DNA from: Galdieria sulphuraria
Lineage: Eukaryota; Rhodophyta; Bangiophyceae; Galdieriales; Galdieriaceae
Assembly (NCBI RefSeq): GCF_000341285.1
Contig: NW_005178471.1
Coordinates: 78,074-142,073, forward strand
Reading direction: 5' to 3'
Length of the DNA stretch: 64,000 bases
Each line of letters opens with the position of its first letter. The first letter of the stretch is position 1. The translations under genes were made by a program, and so were the position numbers. The notes beneath the pieces are model-generated. The model made no database searches. It was given only the letters and a program-made list of their open reading frames with translations, and was not told where the DNA came from. This document shows, in pieces, positions 10,192-24,358 of this stretch.

Positions 10192-11023
10192 AAACACTGC
10201 ATACCCAAGTGTTATCCATCATGACGATAGCTCCATGTTGATGAGCCACTTTAGAAAGCATCGAAATGTTTTGTATTTCAAAGGATAATGATGCTGGACT
10301 TTCTACGAATACTATCCTAGTATTGTCCTGCAGGTACTTTTCCAATTCTTCTGCAGAAATGATAGGATCATAATACGTGACTTGTACTCCAAACCTCTTC
10401 AAAAATTCCTCACAAAAGGAGCGTGTCGGATCATACACAGCATCTGTCATTAGAACATGATCACCTGATTTTAAGAAAGCCAATAAAGATACATTAATAG
10501 CAGCGACACCCGAAGCTACCGCACAGGCTTTATAACCGCCTTCGATAACTGCAAAAGCTTCTTCCAAAGCCCAGGCAGTAGGAGTACCATGTCTTCCATA
10601 CCATAAACCAGTAAAAGGATAATCCTTTGCTGCTTCTCTATAGGCTTCCACAGTTGGAAACGTTATCGTAGAAGCATGATAGACTGGTGGATTCACAAAT
10701 GAACGGCCTAAAGGATCAGTAGTCCACTCCTGTGGCTTATGACCAGCCTTTATCACCTTTGTAATTGGCTGAAAAGAGTCTTCAGATAAAGGGCTATGAA
10801 TATTTGGCGAACAATCACTGGAAGCCATTTCTTTGTTGGGTTCTTGTGAAAGACAGCAGTGCCAACTCTTTCTTGACACACCTTGACTCAAAGAACGATA
10901 GCGGATACATTTTAAGACTATTCTCTGTCGGTTACAAAGAGAATAAGACTTGTTGAATGAGAACAGATTTTGGATCCCTTTCTGAGAAGAAAAAACAGGA
11001 AAGTCTTGAAAACAAAACAACAT
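9400..11023 (-). CDS. metC: Cystathionine beta-lyase (MetC-like), PLP-dependent, with N-terminal leader
   Basis: Four exons (11023-10205, 10119-9886, 9838-9547, 9497-9400) give 480 aa. It is a Cys/Met-metabolism PLP enzyme that cleaves cystathionine to homocysteine, pyruvate and ammonia. Family marks are DPLGRSFVNPPVYHASTI, WYGRHGTPTAWALEEAF, VASGVAAINVSLLAFLKSGD, FVESPASLSFEIQ and the PLP lysine in SINAATKYIGGHSD. The C-terminal WKRDFSGSSGLFGF and FKLFSMGFSWGGFESLI are typical of proteobacterial MetC rather than plant CBL. About 80 basic, Ser/Cys-rich leader residues precede the catalytic part, suggesting plastid or mitochondrial import. The start could move: a pyrimidine-rich tract ending in CAG near 10980 could be an acceptor. 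Intron 1 is long (85 nt) because of an AT repeat. Confidence 0.9.
10154..10190. repeat. (AT)n microsatellite in CBL intron 1
   Basis: An uninterrupted AT dinucleotide run of about 37 bp lies inside the first intron of the cystathionine beta-lyase gene. That intron is 85 nt, against 47-49 nt for the other two. Confidence 0.95.
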
Positions 11024-11143
11024 AAAAAGCGTCAAGCAATCGTCCTTACAAAATTGTAGTTTCTAACAACCCAATGAGAAACTCAAAAAATGTCGTTTCT
11101 CTCTTTACATTCCAGTTAATATGACATACGGAACTTTATCTTT

Positions 11144-12493
11144 ATGGACTTTTCTCCATTCAATGTAAGATGTCTTAAGCACATTGGACAGATAGATTAT
11201 CCTGCAGAACAACTTGTGTTATTTGGAAATAAATTCTCTTGGGAAATGTCGCATCAGGTCGTTGTCACAATTCCTGACTTGTATGGAAAGCACAACTTAA
11301 AACAACCTTATTTTATTTTGATAGGAATTCAAGAAGCAGACAAAGATTATATTTTGGATGCCATTCCTTTATCTCCAAAGGTCGATTCTTCTACTCACCA
11401 GGAGCAAATATTTGGCGAGCTGGAAACTACTTTACAGCATCTTTCACGGAGCGTGCCTTGTGGATTGAATATTCTAGGAATTTCTATTTTAAATAATATG
11501 GAACAAAATATTCTTACTCTCGAAAGCACTCTCTATATCTTCAAAAGATATTGGGAGAACTATGGACACTTGTACAAGTGGAAACGTGCTCTACTACTAA
11601 ATGTGGATGAAAGAAAGCCTGTTTGTAAGTTGATAGATTTACAATTTGGAGGGAAAAGTGTTATTTGCAAGTTGAAAGATTCCAATCGAGCCCCTCCTTT
11701 ATACTGTTTGGAAACTATCATTGACCTTGATTGGACCGTGCCTTGTTTTGGAGAAGAAAGTAGCGTAATAAGTTGGCTATCAGAAGCAAACCAGTCATTT
11801 TGTTCACGTTTGGCCGATGGATTTGCTTTTGTTGATGAGTGTTACTTGTGTCACAAGAATCAACCGGACGATTGGTTTCTTCCACAGGACCGAAAACACT
11901 ATCAAGTGAAAATACTTACTGACCAATGGTTCCCAGGTGGCCAAGAGTCTCACTCCTTTGGAGATTCTGCTATGCGTTTACTTGCACAAGTTCCTTGTAG
12001 AGTTTACTCAGTGGGAAAGATTCGTGGCAACCAGATTGTTCCATTATTCCTGCAGGACTGGAAACAATCTTTTGAAGCTATTATTCAGATTGCTTTGGAA
12101 GAATTTGGAGCTTCATCCTTTGATCTGTTTCATTCAAAACTGATATGGAATTTACCAAAGCGTATTTTCACAGAGAACTCTCTGCGTACAGTTCCCTATT
12201 GTGACTATGTATTATGTGAAGAGACATGTCAAAATATCAAAGAGCGAATGAGTTCTTTGTTAGGGTTTTCCTCAAAAGAGTTGGAACAGACGAAATTATG
12301 TTTTTTTCGACAAAAAGGACTTTCCGAATCAGACAGCTTACCTAGTTCAGCTATATGGCAGTTGCACGCTTTGGAATCTTCAATAGCGTCAACACCACAT
12401 CAGTGGAATAGTATTCCTAATCGACTTTGGATTGGTTGTATTTTGGTTGTCATGTTGGGTATACTATTGGCCACTTTTTGGAGGAACTTTTGA
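11144..12493 (+). CDS. ODR4-like protein with C-terminal membrane anchor
   Basis: A single-exon 449-aa protein. It shares the layout of ODR-4 homologues: an early segment ending in a stretch like FILIGIQEADKDYILDAIP, then HLSRSVPCGLNILGISIL, which parallels the conserved PGG-LxVLGxF block; a late RTVPYCDYVLCEETC block corresponding to the conserved LCDY region; and one hydrophobic anchor at the extreme C-terminus (WIGCILVVMLGILLATFW). ODR4 is an ER tail-anchored-like protein that partners UFSP2 in the ufmylation pathway and helps membrane-protein biogenesis. Similarity is recognisable but distant. The gene is head-to-head with cystathionine beta-lyase, with 120 bp between start codons. Confidence 0.6.
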   Translation: MDFSPFNVRCLKHIGQIDYPAEQLVLFGNKFSWEMSHQVVVTIPDLYGKHNLKQPYFILIGIQEADKDYILDAIPLSPKVDSSTHQEQIFGELETTLQHLSRSVPCGLNILGISILNNMEQNILTLESTLYIFKRYWENYGHLYKWKRALLLNVDERKPVCKLIDLQFGGKSVICKLKDSNRAPPLYCLETIIDLDWTVPCFGEESSVISWLSEANQSFCSRLADGFAFVDECYLCHKNQPDDWFLPQDRKHYQVKILTDQWFPGGQESHSFGDSAMRLLAQVPCRVYSVGKIRGNQIVPLFLQDWKQSFEAIIQIALEEFGASSFDLFHSKLIWNLPKRIFTENSLRTVPYCDYVLCEETCQNIKERMSSLLGFSSKELEQTKLCFFRQKGLSESDSLPSSAIWQLHALESSIASTPHQWNSIPNRLWIGCILVVMLGILLATFWRNF

Positions 12494-13300
12494 AAGAGCT
12501 CTTTATTACATTTTGGGGTTTTTTGTTCAGACTAGTAGTGTAGGTGTAAAAATATGAAATGGTACTGAAGTTCACAAAGGATAAGCGTAAGGATTCAACT
12601 TTTACAATGGGATTGAAAGTTGCATTTCGTTAGCTATAAAAGAAATGGCCAGCTTTTATTCAACCTAGTGAGAGTTTGTGACAACTTCAAAAGCAACGTG
12701 GTGTAAAGTACAGCAAAGGAATCATATTGCAAACAAATTTCTCCTCGAAAGTAGGGTACCAAGAATGAAACCTATACTATTAGAAACTTGTTCTTACATT
12801 TCACCATTCATGGACTACAGCAAGTCTCGATAGATGGTCGTAGACGAATGAATCTTCGTCTTTAATCTTTGTAATTTTCTTTTTAACAGTTCTCAAGAGT
12901 TTATGAATGAAGCTCAGAATGCAATAAATCTAAGGAAGCGTTGGATACGATTGGGAAATAGAAGATTCTGTCATCTCTCGTTGTCAAGTTTTGTCGCTCT
13001 TAGTATATAATATATATATATATAGATTGATAGACGGGGGTAGGGAAAGAGAAAGAAAACAGTAGAATATCCCTTGTCTCATCGAATAGAAAATCACAGA
13101 GTTCCAGGTCAGTATTGACAACCGAAGAAAAATGCTCTTTTAACGAGAATTCGATTGCATGTCTCTGGTTCCATTTCCTGAGAAGAAGAAAAATGCCAAA
13201 CGATCATTGGCTTCATTTAAAAGAGCAGTAGTTGTGGAGAATCATTTCCATCATTCTTTCTTTTCATTTCGGCTGGTTTGAAAAAGGCCTTGATAGAAAT
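12494..13300. other. Intergenic with short AT run
   Basis: About 800 bp with no gene-like frame. It includes an AT repeat at 13003-13024 and probably the promoter of the downstream secreted-protein gene. Confidence 0.4.
13003..13024. repeat. Short (TA)n run
   Basis: An imperfect TA dinucleotide stretch of about 22 bp, roughly 280 bp upstream of the tyrosine-rich protein gene. Confidence 0.8.
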
Positions 13301-14006
13301 ATGAACAAGTGGACTTTAGTATCTGTCCTATTGCTCGGTATTGTCGTATATGCAGTTGCAGAACCTCTCAAAGACTCCAATATAGCCTCAAAAGTCAGAG
13401 GATACAGTAGCGCTTATAGTCCAGTCTATTCAACATCAACGTATTCCACTCCTTATGAAACTACTTCTTCTTATCCTACCTATACTACCTATCCTTGGAT
13501 TCAGCCTTGTGCAGAAGCTTGTGCTGGATGTCTCTATTGCTATCAAGAAGTAAGTATGTCTTGAAAATATTCAATCCTCATGTTACTCACCTATCCTCAA
13601 GTACAATTTCTATTACCCATATGGTCTTGATATCCTTTACTGCAATAACTTTGACAAATACTGTCCATCTGGATACGTTCGACCAACTCCCTATGAGTAT
13701 TCCTCTTATTCTCGTGGAGCATACAACTCGGCATCTTCCTATGCAACTCCGACTTATACGTCTTCCTATTCAACCAATACTTATAAATCTTATGAAACTC
13801 CTCCCATGACGTACTACTATCCAGAATGGTATTTGGAATGTTATCAATGGTGCTTCGAATGTCTCTTGTGCAACTTGGAATATGGATTCTACTATATTCA
13901 GGAGCCAACTCCAACTCCTTATTATTCAAGTTCGTATCCAATGTACAGCAGCTATTCCAGCTACAGTACTTATCCAACCTACACAACCAGCGCGTACAAT
14001 TCGTAG
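13301..14006 (+). CDS. Secreted Tyr/Ser/Thr-rich protein with duplicated Cys module
   Basis: Two exons (13301-13549, 13602-14006) encode 217 aa. An N-terminal signal peptide is clear (MNKWTLVSVLLLGIVVYAVA). The mature chain is about one-fifth tyrosine, arranged in low-complexity Tyr/Ser/Thr/Pro stretches such as STYSTPYETTSSYPTYTTYP. Two copies of a cysteine module with identical spacing interrupt them: C-x3-C-x2-C-x2-C-x2-E-Y-x-F-Y-Y, as CAEACAGCLYC...EYNFYY and CYQWCFECLLC...EYGFYY. The intron falls inside the first module, just before YNFYY. I recognise no family. Tyrosine enrichment and export suggest a wall, matrix or cross-linked coat protein; metal binding by the eight cysteines is also possible. 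Both ideas are inference. Confidence 0.85.
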
Positions 14007-16260
14007 AAGAAGGATGCGTTTCAGGCGAAGGATGCCATAGACTCTTGTCTGCTTTGTTTGCCTCTTATCTCAGAATAAAAATTTTTTTTATGATACCGAG
14101 TGTACCAGCTCCCTTTTGCATATTCCTTGACAAATCTTTAGGAAGGTCTCAAGAAAGGGGAGGCGGCAATATTTTCTTTACAGCCTTATTGATTTTCTAG
14201 AAAAAAGTTTGTACTACTTTCACGGATCTGAGTTGGGGACTTTTGAATAAATCCAACACGATAAAGACTCTCTCCATCATGTCGAGCAAAATTGAGGAAG
14301 TACTGTTTGAGTAGTTTTCAGTTGCACAAGTTTAAAGAGACATAAAGGCTCTCTTAGGTTTAAAAAGTATATGAGGGCTAGCTGAAGAGGAAGAACGACT
14401 AAATTTGTATTAGAATGTAGGACAGGGACTTTACAATGCGGAAAAGATGAAAATTCTTGGCGTCCTTCAAAAAGCCTCCAACAGTTTCATAGAACTCTTT
14501 GTCTTTGGGGAGCTTCTGAAATGATATAACTGAAAGAACACCTAGGTTATTTGCATTTATATTCAAATGCCTCAGTATCTCTATAATTGCCTGAAATAGT
14601 TAAAACGTTTAAGCAGGACAGTGTAAAAGCCCGATTCGTATGCTGTTTTCAAATGTAAATAGTAATAAACACGGTCTGTCTCCTGAAAGAGACTGTTTTG
14701 GAGATATGACTCCCTATCGAACCGTTTCATAGTATACTATTCTGAAACTTTTGATAGTCGTTTTATTCCACGCCAGTTTTAATAGACTCGGTGGAACCTG
14801 GAACGATAGATTCGATTACAATTGTAAAACAAATGCATCAAACGACACTATACAAAAGGTGCGGAGAGATTGGATATTAGAATACATAAGCAAGCCTTTG
14901 CATCTGAACGTTTGCAAGGATTTCTGTTACGTCATTCGCTGGAATATATCTGCTCGAAGATGGGTGCTTTACTCTTTCTCGGCTTTATGATGAATGATGG
15001 AAATGCTTTTTGTTTTATCGTCTCTAATGTACCGATGTCGTCTTTGGATCCTTACAACAGCATATAAAAGATGATAAATACTCTGTTTAGATAGCGAAAT
15101 TCCCTATAACATTTGTCACAATACATTTACGAATAAAAGTTCCATGATATGACGATTTCATTCGACGACAACTTGCTGTAATATCTGGAATAATATGTTC
15201 GTTTATTTCTAGCACAGCAAAACGCGGGTTTGAGAAAATCGGAACAAACTGAATATTTTTCCTGGTCTTTATTAGAGATATGTAAACAGAATAGTAAAGA
15301 GAAAATGTGTCGCTGATTTAGGTTGATAGATTTTCGACTCACAAAATGCAATATGAACGTGTGACCTCGTCACGGCCATTATTTAGAAGCATTTGCATAC
15401 TTCCATTGAAAAAGTGCCTACTGATAAGTTTGACTAACAATTTATAGCTGTTTAAAATAGAAATGTTGTAAAGCTTGCAGATTGAATATCCGATAATGCT
15501 ATCAAGAATTGTCTTTGTTCCAAAAAGAATGGAAATTCTACGTCTCAACGTACTGCTGTGTTTCATAGTATTGCATTTCTTTCCCTGGCTTTTTTGAGAA
15601 GGAAGCAGAGAGTAACACGAAAGACTTGGTTTGAATATCAACAATATCAAGAATCCATCAACGTTAACCAAGTTGATGAAGTTGGCATTGGAAACGAAAC
15701 CATAGTATAAAGACGATTCTCGTTCCAAGAGTACCTCGGACCAATTTGCAAATGTTTGAGTGCGTAGTCATTTCTTTGCAACAAACACAATTTACTTCTT
15801 TCCACAGTCCTAAAGTTGTTCCTATTTGAACCACGGAATTCCATAGTATAGCTGTGCTGAGAACAACTCACTACTGTGCGAAAAGACAAAATACGTTTAA
15901 CCTGGCTTTCGATAAGCAGCGATGGGAACATCCACAGTTTCGTTACAGCGAGTAACGGACTGCAACTCTGCATATGTTTCTAGTTCACTTAGACTTGTTC
16001 AGAACTTTGAAAAGCAACTCAAAGATAAGAAGACCACCTTTTCAATACAAAGTCGATCTGAACTGGCACCACACAAGTTACGTTTCACTCTTCAGAAATA
16101 AACGTTTAGATATAAAAGTCAAAGGATATGTGGAAATATTATGATAAGCCTGTAACGAAGATGTTGAAAAAAATTGTCTTTATCCAGTGTTTGAAAAAGT
16201 GTAACGAATGAAACTCAACATGAGGTCTAAAAAAGCGTTCAATAGACTCGAGTCGTATTC
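14007..16260. other. Long convergent intergenic region
   Basis: About 2.25 kb between the 3' ends of the Tyr-rich gene and beta-tubulin. Several short open frames exist (for example on the minus strand at 15339-15973), but they have no recognisable domain, poor composition and no consistent splice structure. I see no gene or RNA that I can support. Confidence 0.4.
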
Positions 16261-17592
16261 CTAGAAGGTCTCTTCTTCCAACTCTATATCAAAGTCATCC
16301 TCAGCAGTAGCCTCTTGGTATTGTTGATATTCTGATACTAAATCATTCATGTTACTTTCTGCTTCACTGAATTCCATTTCATCCATGCCTTCACCAGTAT
16401 ACCAGTGAAGGAATGCTTTGCGGCGAAACATGGCAGTGAATTGTTCACCAACTCGTTGAAATAGTTCTTGAATAGATGTAGAGTTGCCGACAAAAGTTGC
16501 AGATTTTTTCATTCCTAAAGGCGGAATGTCACACAACGAGCTCTTAATGTTATTAGGAATCCATTCTACAAAATAGGAAGAGTTCTTATTTTGAATATGA
16601 AACATTTGATCGTCGATGTCTTGAGTGGACATATTCCCACGGAAATAAGCTGCAGCAGTTAAATAGCGACCATGACGAGGATCACAAGCAGCCATCATAT
16701 TCTTCGCATCAAACATTTGCTGCGTCAGTTCAGAAACACTGGCAGATCTATACTGTTGAGAACCTGGAGCACTCAAGGGTGCAAATCCAATCATGAAAAA
16801 GTGCAGTCGAGGAAATGGAATCAAGTTAGTAGCCAACTTTCGTAAATCTGCGTTAAGTTGTCCAGGGAACCTCAACGAACATGTTATTCCGGACATGACT
16901 GCGGATACTAGCTGATTGAGGTCGCTGTAACTGGGACTGCTAAGTTTCAGTGTTCGAAGACAAATATCATACAGTGCTTCATTGTCAATACAAAAAACTT
17001 CATCTGCATTTTCTACCAGTTGATGAACAGATAGAGTACAGTTGTAAGGTTCCACAACGGTATCGGATACTTTTGGAGAAGGAACAACAGAATAAGTTCC
17101 CATCATTCTGTCAGGATATTCTTCACGGATTTTAGATATTAAAAGAGTTCCTAAGCCAGAGCCAGTACCTCCACCAAGAGAATGTGTAATTTGAAAACCT
17201 TGTAAGCAATCACAAGACTCTGCTTCTCGCCTTACTACATCCAGTACATTGTCAATCAACTCAGCACCTTCTGTATAGTGACCTTTAGCCCAATTGTTGC
17301 CTGCTCCATTTTGACCATATACGAAGTTATCTGGTCGAAAAAGCTTTCCATAGGTACTAGCTTTCACTGAGTCCATAGTTCCCGGTTCAAGATCCACCAA
17401 AACAGCGCGAGGAACGTATCTCGAGCCAGTTGCTTCGTTATAATAGACATTGATACGGTCTAACTGCGTAGGAGAGTTGCCTTCATATGTTCCGTTTGGA
17501 TTGATGCCGTGTTCTCCAGAAATCACTTCCCAAAATTTTGAACCAATCTGATTACCGCATTGACCTGCTTGTACATGAACAATCTCTCTCAT
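16261..17592 (-). CDS. TUBB: Beta-tubulin
   Basis: A single-exon 443-aa protein. It begins [17 protein letters not shown], including the MREI tetrapeptide used for tubulin autoregulation, and carries the GTP-binding GGGTGSG motif in [18 protein letters not shown]. Body motifs such as [16 protein letters not shown] and [18 protein letters not shown] are typical. The acidic tail ends [14 protein letters not shown]. It is the polymerising partner of alpha-tubulin in microtubules. No intron interrupts it, unlike most neighbours. Confidence 0.98.
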   Translation of the reverse strand: MREIVHVQAGQCGNQIGSKFWEVISGEHGINPNGTYEGNSPTQLDRINVYYNEATGSRYVPRAVLVDLEPGTMDSVKASTYGKLFRPDNFVYGQNGAGNNWAKGHYTEGAELIDNVLDVVRREAESCDCLQGFQITHSLGGGTGSGLGTLLISKIREEYPDRMMGTYSVVPSPKVSDTVVEPYNCTLSVHQLVENADEVFCIDNEALYDICLRTLKLSSPSYSDLNQLVSAVMSGITCSLRFPGQLNADLRKLATNLIPFPRLHFFMIGFAPLSAPGSQQYRSASVSELTQQMFDAKNMMAACDPRHGRYLTAAAYFRGNMSTQDIDDQMFHIQNKNSSYFVEWIPNNIKSSLCDIPPLGMKKSATFVGNSTSIQELFQRVGEQFTAMFRRKAFLHWYTGEGMDEMEFSEAESNMNDLVSEYQQYQEATAEDDFDIELEEETF

Positions 17593-19959
17593 TTTTCTTA
17601 ATGATTACTGTACAACTATTGCACAAGGACTACAAAGTTCGCTGACAAGTTCACCGCCAATCAAAGGAATAATTTGAAAGGAATTTCGGATGCAAAAGAA
17701 AGAGATTTAAATTGGACGTAATGCCAACGTACTTTGGCGGGTTGGATTTTTTTCCACTGGTCCTCCTCTTTTTCAAATATTTGAATTTGAAATCGGAACG
17801 TCTGTTGCTCACTCATCACAATCTTCTACAAAGACAATTATTTGTGTTCAGCGATCGATCCACTTCTATATTTTACAACCCCCTTCTCTCATCTTTCCAA
17901 CTTTCCAAATAGACTCAGTTTTCTAAATGAGAATTTAGCTTCAAATTCTCTACTTTATCTTGCAGGATAACTGTGGAGTCAGATGTTCTATAAAGCGTTT
18001 CTTCAATATTTGATCAACTATGAACTCAGTAAAGCCTCAACCTTGTCAGCTTCGTATGATTTACTGTTTGGAAGAGGACGACACTTCAAAAGCAAAGAAA
18101 ACCTATGTCCACTCTTTAGAAAAAGCTGGCAATACAGACTGAATGTAATAAAGTGAAGGTGGAATATAACATTGGATAGATTGGACGGAGTTGTTATCCT
18201 GCAACAGGAAAATTTACTGCTATTCTTGACAGAGTTTTCGGAACCGAACACTATTCAATCCTCCTCTCATGTCTGTCTACGGCTTTTGAAACTCTTGATT
18301 TCCCCGTTTGGATTTGACAACCTTTATGCAACAGTAAGAAAGATCTTTTCATTTTATTGGATTCTTGGAGCAGCCGTCATGCAGAATAAGACTAAATAGA
18401 ATGACGGACAAAGACTGCAATGGTTTACAAGCAAACCTCTCTGGTGAAAAATATATATATAATATGGAGCTTGTCTGTATTTGCAAAGGAGGCGCTGTCG
18501 AAGAATGGCTGAGCAATTGAGCACAAAGTGGTTTCTCTCTCTTTTCCAAATGACAATAATGAAGCAAAGAATCCTTCAAATTCTTCTTAAATAAACCTAG
18601 TCCAGCAAATTTTCAAACTATTTATATTTTGAACCACCACTATCTAGCTCGTAACAGAAGTTACTGGTGAATTCAAGTCTTCGGTGAATCTTCCTAGAAG
18701 AATAAACCATGAGTGCATTTCGGACACTTTCAAATCGATAAATATGCAAAGGCGATACAAAACCACTTATTACGGCAATTTGCTAATGTTAGAAACCCAA
18801 TCATTGTAGTTTGTTTGTTTCTGAAAACGATCTGATGCTATGATATAAACGTTGAAAAGAAGGGAATAAAACTTATTGAGATTCATTGTAAGGTTTATCC
18901 TTCTTGAATCTTACATAAAGTTTCATTTGTAAGGAAATGAAAGTTTCCTTGTCCTCCTCCACCTGCTATTTACCACTCACTTTTCCAGTTATTATTACAA
19001 GAAAGAAACTAGTGTTTGTTGGTATTTTTCGTGGAAAAAGTCATAGAAACACTTCAATTGGTTCCACTTGAGAAACTACAAACTTCTGGATAAGAAAGTA
19101 GAAATTTCAGTATGGGCTTCTAAGAGTGGCTATTCTACCTAGTAATAAGTACTTCGTATAATATTCCAGAAGAGCTTAAAGCCCTTGGAGTCTCATCAGA
19201 GAACGCTGTTACCCAGTAGACCTGGTGTAGTATCAGGGTCTTTTATCCTGTTAACTGGTTTAGACAGAAGGGTACCTTGCTTCCGTTTTATCTGTAAACA
19301 GCAAGAAAGAAAACAGTAAGAAGTTGGCTGCCATGTTTCAAAAAATTTCTTCTTTCGGTTCTTACAAAGATTAATTCTCTTCAGAAGCTGGTTTCTGTTG
19401 CTTGCAATTTCAGTCAAAAATGAACCAAAACTATTGTATCTATGTTGGAGACTATATAGGTAGCTAGGCACTCTAGGACTCAAATAAAATATACTAATTT
19501 ACCCGTTTCTCTCTTCACGGAGAATTCATCCCAAATGGTTTATAGCTGGCGTATAGAAGACAAAAGTCAAAGGAAACAGTTCTGACAAGAAAATCTTCGT
19601 CGTTTGCTCTTCAAGTTTGAAAGGTTTTACACTCTCAGGATATCGAGTAAAAACGTCTATCTTTTCCTTGGATATGGGAAAATTCGTAACTCTTTAGACA
19701 CACTTCACTTCCCGGAAATTTGTCTGTCTTAAATACAAAAAAGTTCTTCAAATACAATGAAACGTTACTCTTTAATAGAGAAAAGCTCCCAAGGAAGTCT
19801 TTTGCAAGACTTCAACAAAGAAGACGGTGTCTCTATCCCAAATAGAAAGGATACACAAAGACGTAATCTTAGCTCCATTGGGAATTACTGGACAAGCCCA
19901 AAAAGCTTTCCCGTAACAAATTTTGGCGCCCTTTCTTCTGCAATTCTTTTGAGTTTAAA
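17593..19959. other. Long divergent intergenic region between beta-tubulin and MCM4
   Basis: About 2.4 kb containing the two promoters. Short open frames at 17712-17912, 18172-18399, 18349-18579, 19196-19483 and 19757-19987 show no family signal. The last runs into the MCM4 start in another frame and is probably leader. Confidence 0.4.
19921..19930 (+). promoter_or_regulatory. E2F-like site upstream of MCM4
   Basis: The sequence ttttggcgcc matches the E2F/DP consensus TTTSSCGC and lies about 30 bp before the MCM4 ATG. E2F control of MCM genes is conserved from plants to animals, and cyanidiophytes have an E2F-RB system. Binding is inferred. Confidence 0.65.
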
Positions 19960-23058
<3,099 letters not shown>

Positions 23059-24358
23059 ATTTCAATCTACACTTTCAAATTGTATGATGAATCCCAAAGT
23101 TCTATTTTCAAGCACCTTGATCATCTTTCATAAAGTATATCACTCGAACTGGAGTGAGTATTCATGCAATTTCCATTTTCTCAATCATTTCTGTATAATC
23201 AACACAAATGATACAAAAATTGAAACTAAACGGACTTACGCACACAAGGAATTTATTATATGTGCAACAACAACAACTCGAATTTCAAGAATATAATACA
23301 GAGAGCCAAATATTCAGTAAACATGTAAATATTGGAAATGGTATGACAGACAAGGATGGAGCTTAAAGTTTCTTAAAGAGCCAGTCTTCTATTCTGTTTT
23401 GAATGTCATCAAAGCATCAAATGATTGCCACAATGCAATGTTTCTGAACGAAACTACTCCATAAAGATATTTTGAAAATTTGCAACGAGTTGAACCATCA
23501 TATATGAGTCTGAGGTTTAACAATACTTTTCGTCGTGCTGTTGGGTTATCATTTGACATTCATCTGGTTCAATATAGAGTCTGTTGTGGCAAAATCAACA
23601 AAGCCATCGGATGCATCCTTTCTGGAGCTTGATAAAAACTTGCACTCAAAATTCAGTAGTTTGTTGAGAGCTTACCTCTATACTTTGAATCCATGCTTCC
23701 TATATTTCCACTAGAACGGAGTTGGGAAGTTCTCTAAAGCTCTCTCTGGCACAAGAAGTGTGAAAGTGATCTTATTCACTGCTTGGACGTCTTCTTCCCC
23801 ATTGGAGAATAAAAAATACGTTATAAGCACAAAGAATATATTCAATTATTCGCTACGAGCAGCAGTTTTAAGGTTTTTCCTGTTTGTTTTGGTTCCTACA
23901 TCGATTGAATTCCACTGGAATTTTCCACTGTAGCTACATCTTGCTATCCGATAGAACGTGACAATGTTTCACATCAACTTGTGGTAACTGATACTTCACC
24001 TTATATTGCCATAATGTGGTTGTTCAAGTTGCCATTTCCCCAACAGTGGATGGACTTTCTATCTGAGCTCTGTAAAATGTGGGTTTGAATACACAAACTT
24101 CGTTTGCATTCATATGGACAAACCTATCTTCAACTCACTGTGACAACTTATCAACCTGGACAAATGCCAACCATACTCTTGTTTCTTAGTTGAGGAGCAG
24201 TTTCCATGCCCTAATAAGAAGAAACTATATCGATGACAACACTATGATCACGTAACAAGATTGTAGCAACCGAGTTTGAAAAATAGACGCATTCATTTAC
24301 ACATTTTCACACAAAATGACGAGAACTTTCTAAAAACAGCTATCAACATAATGATTTG
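23059..24358. other. Convergent intergenic region
   Basis: About 1.3 kb between MCM4 and the first acetate-transporter-like gene, both ending here. I see no gene-like frame or RNA. Confidence 0.4.

Noticed and set aside
15339-15973. Overlapping minus-strand frames of 108-129 codons
   Set aside because: Low-complexity Ser/Leu composition, no domain and no supporting splice structure; likely chance frames in the gene-free interval.
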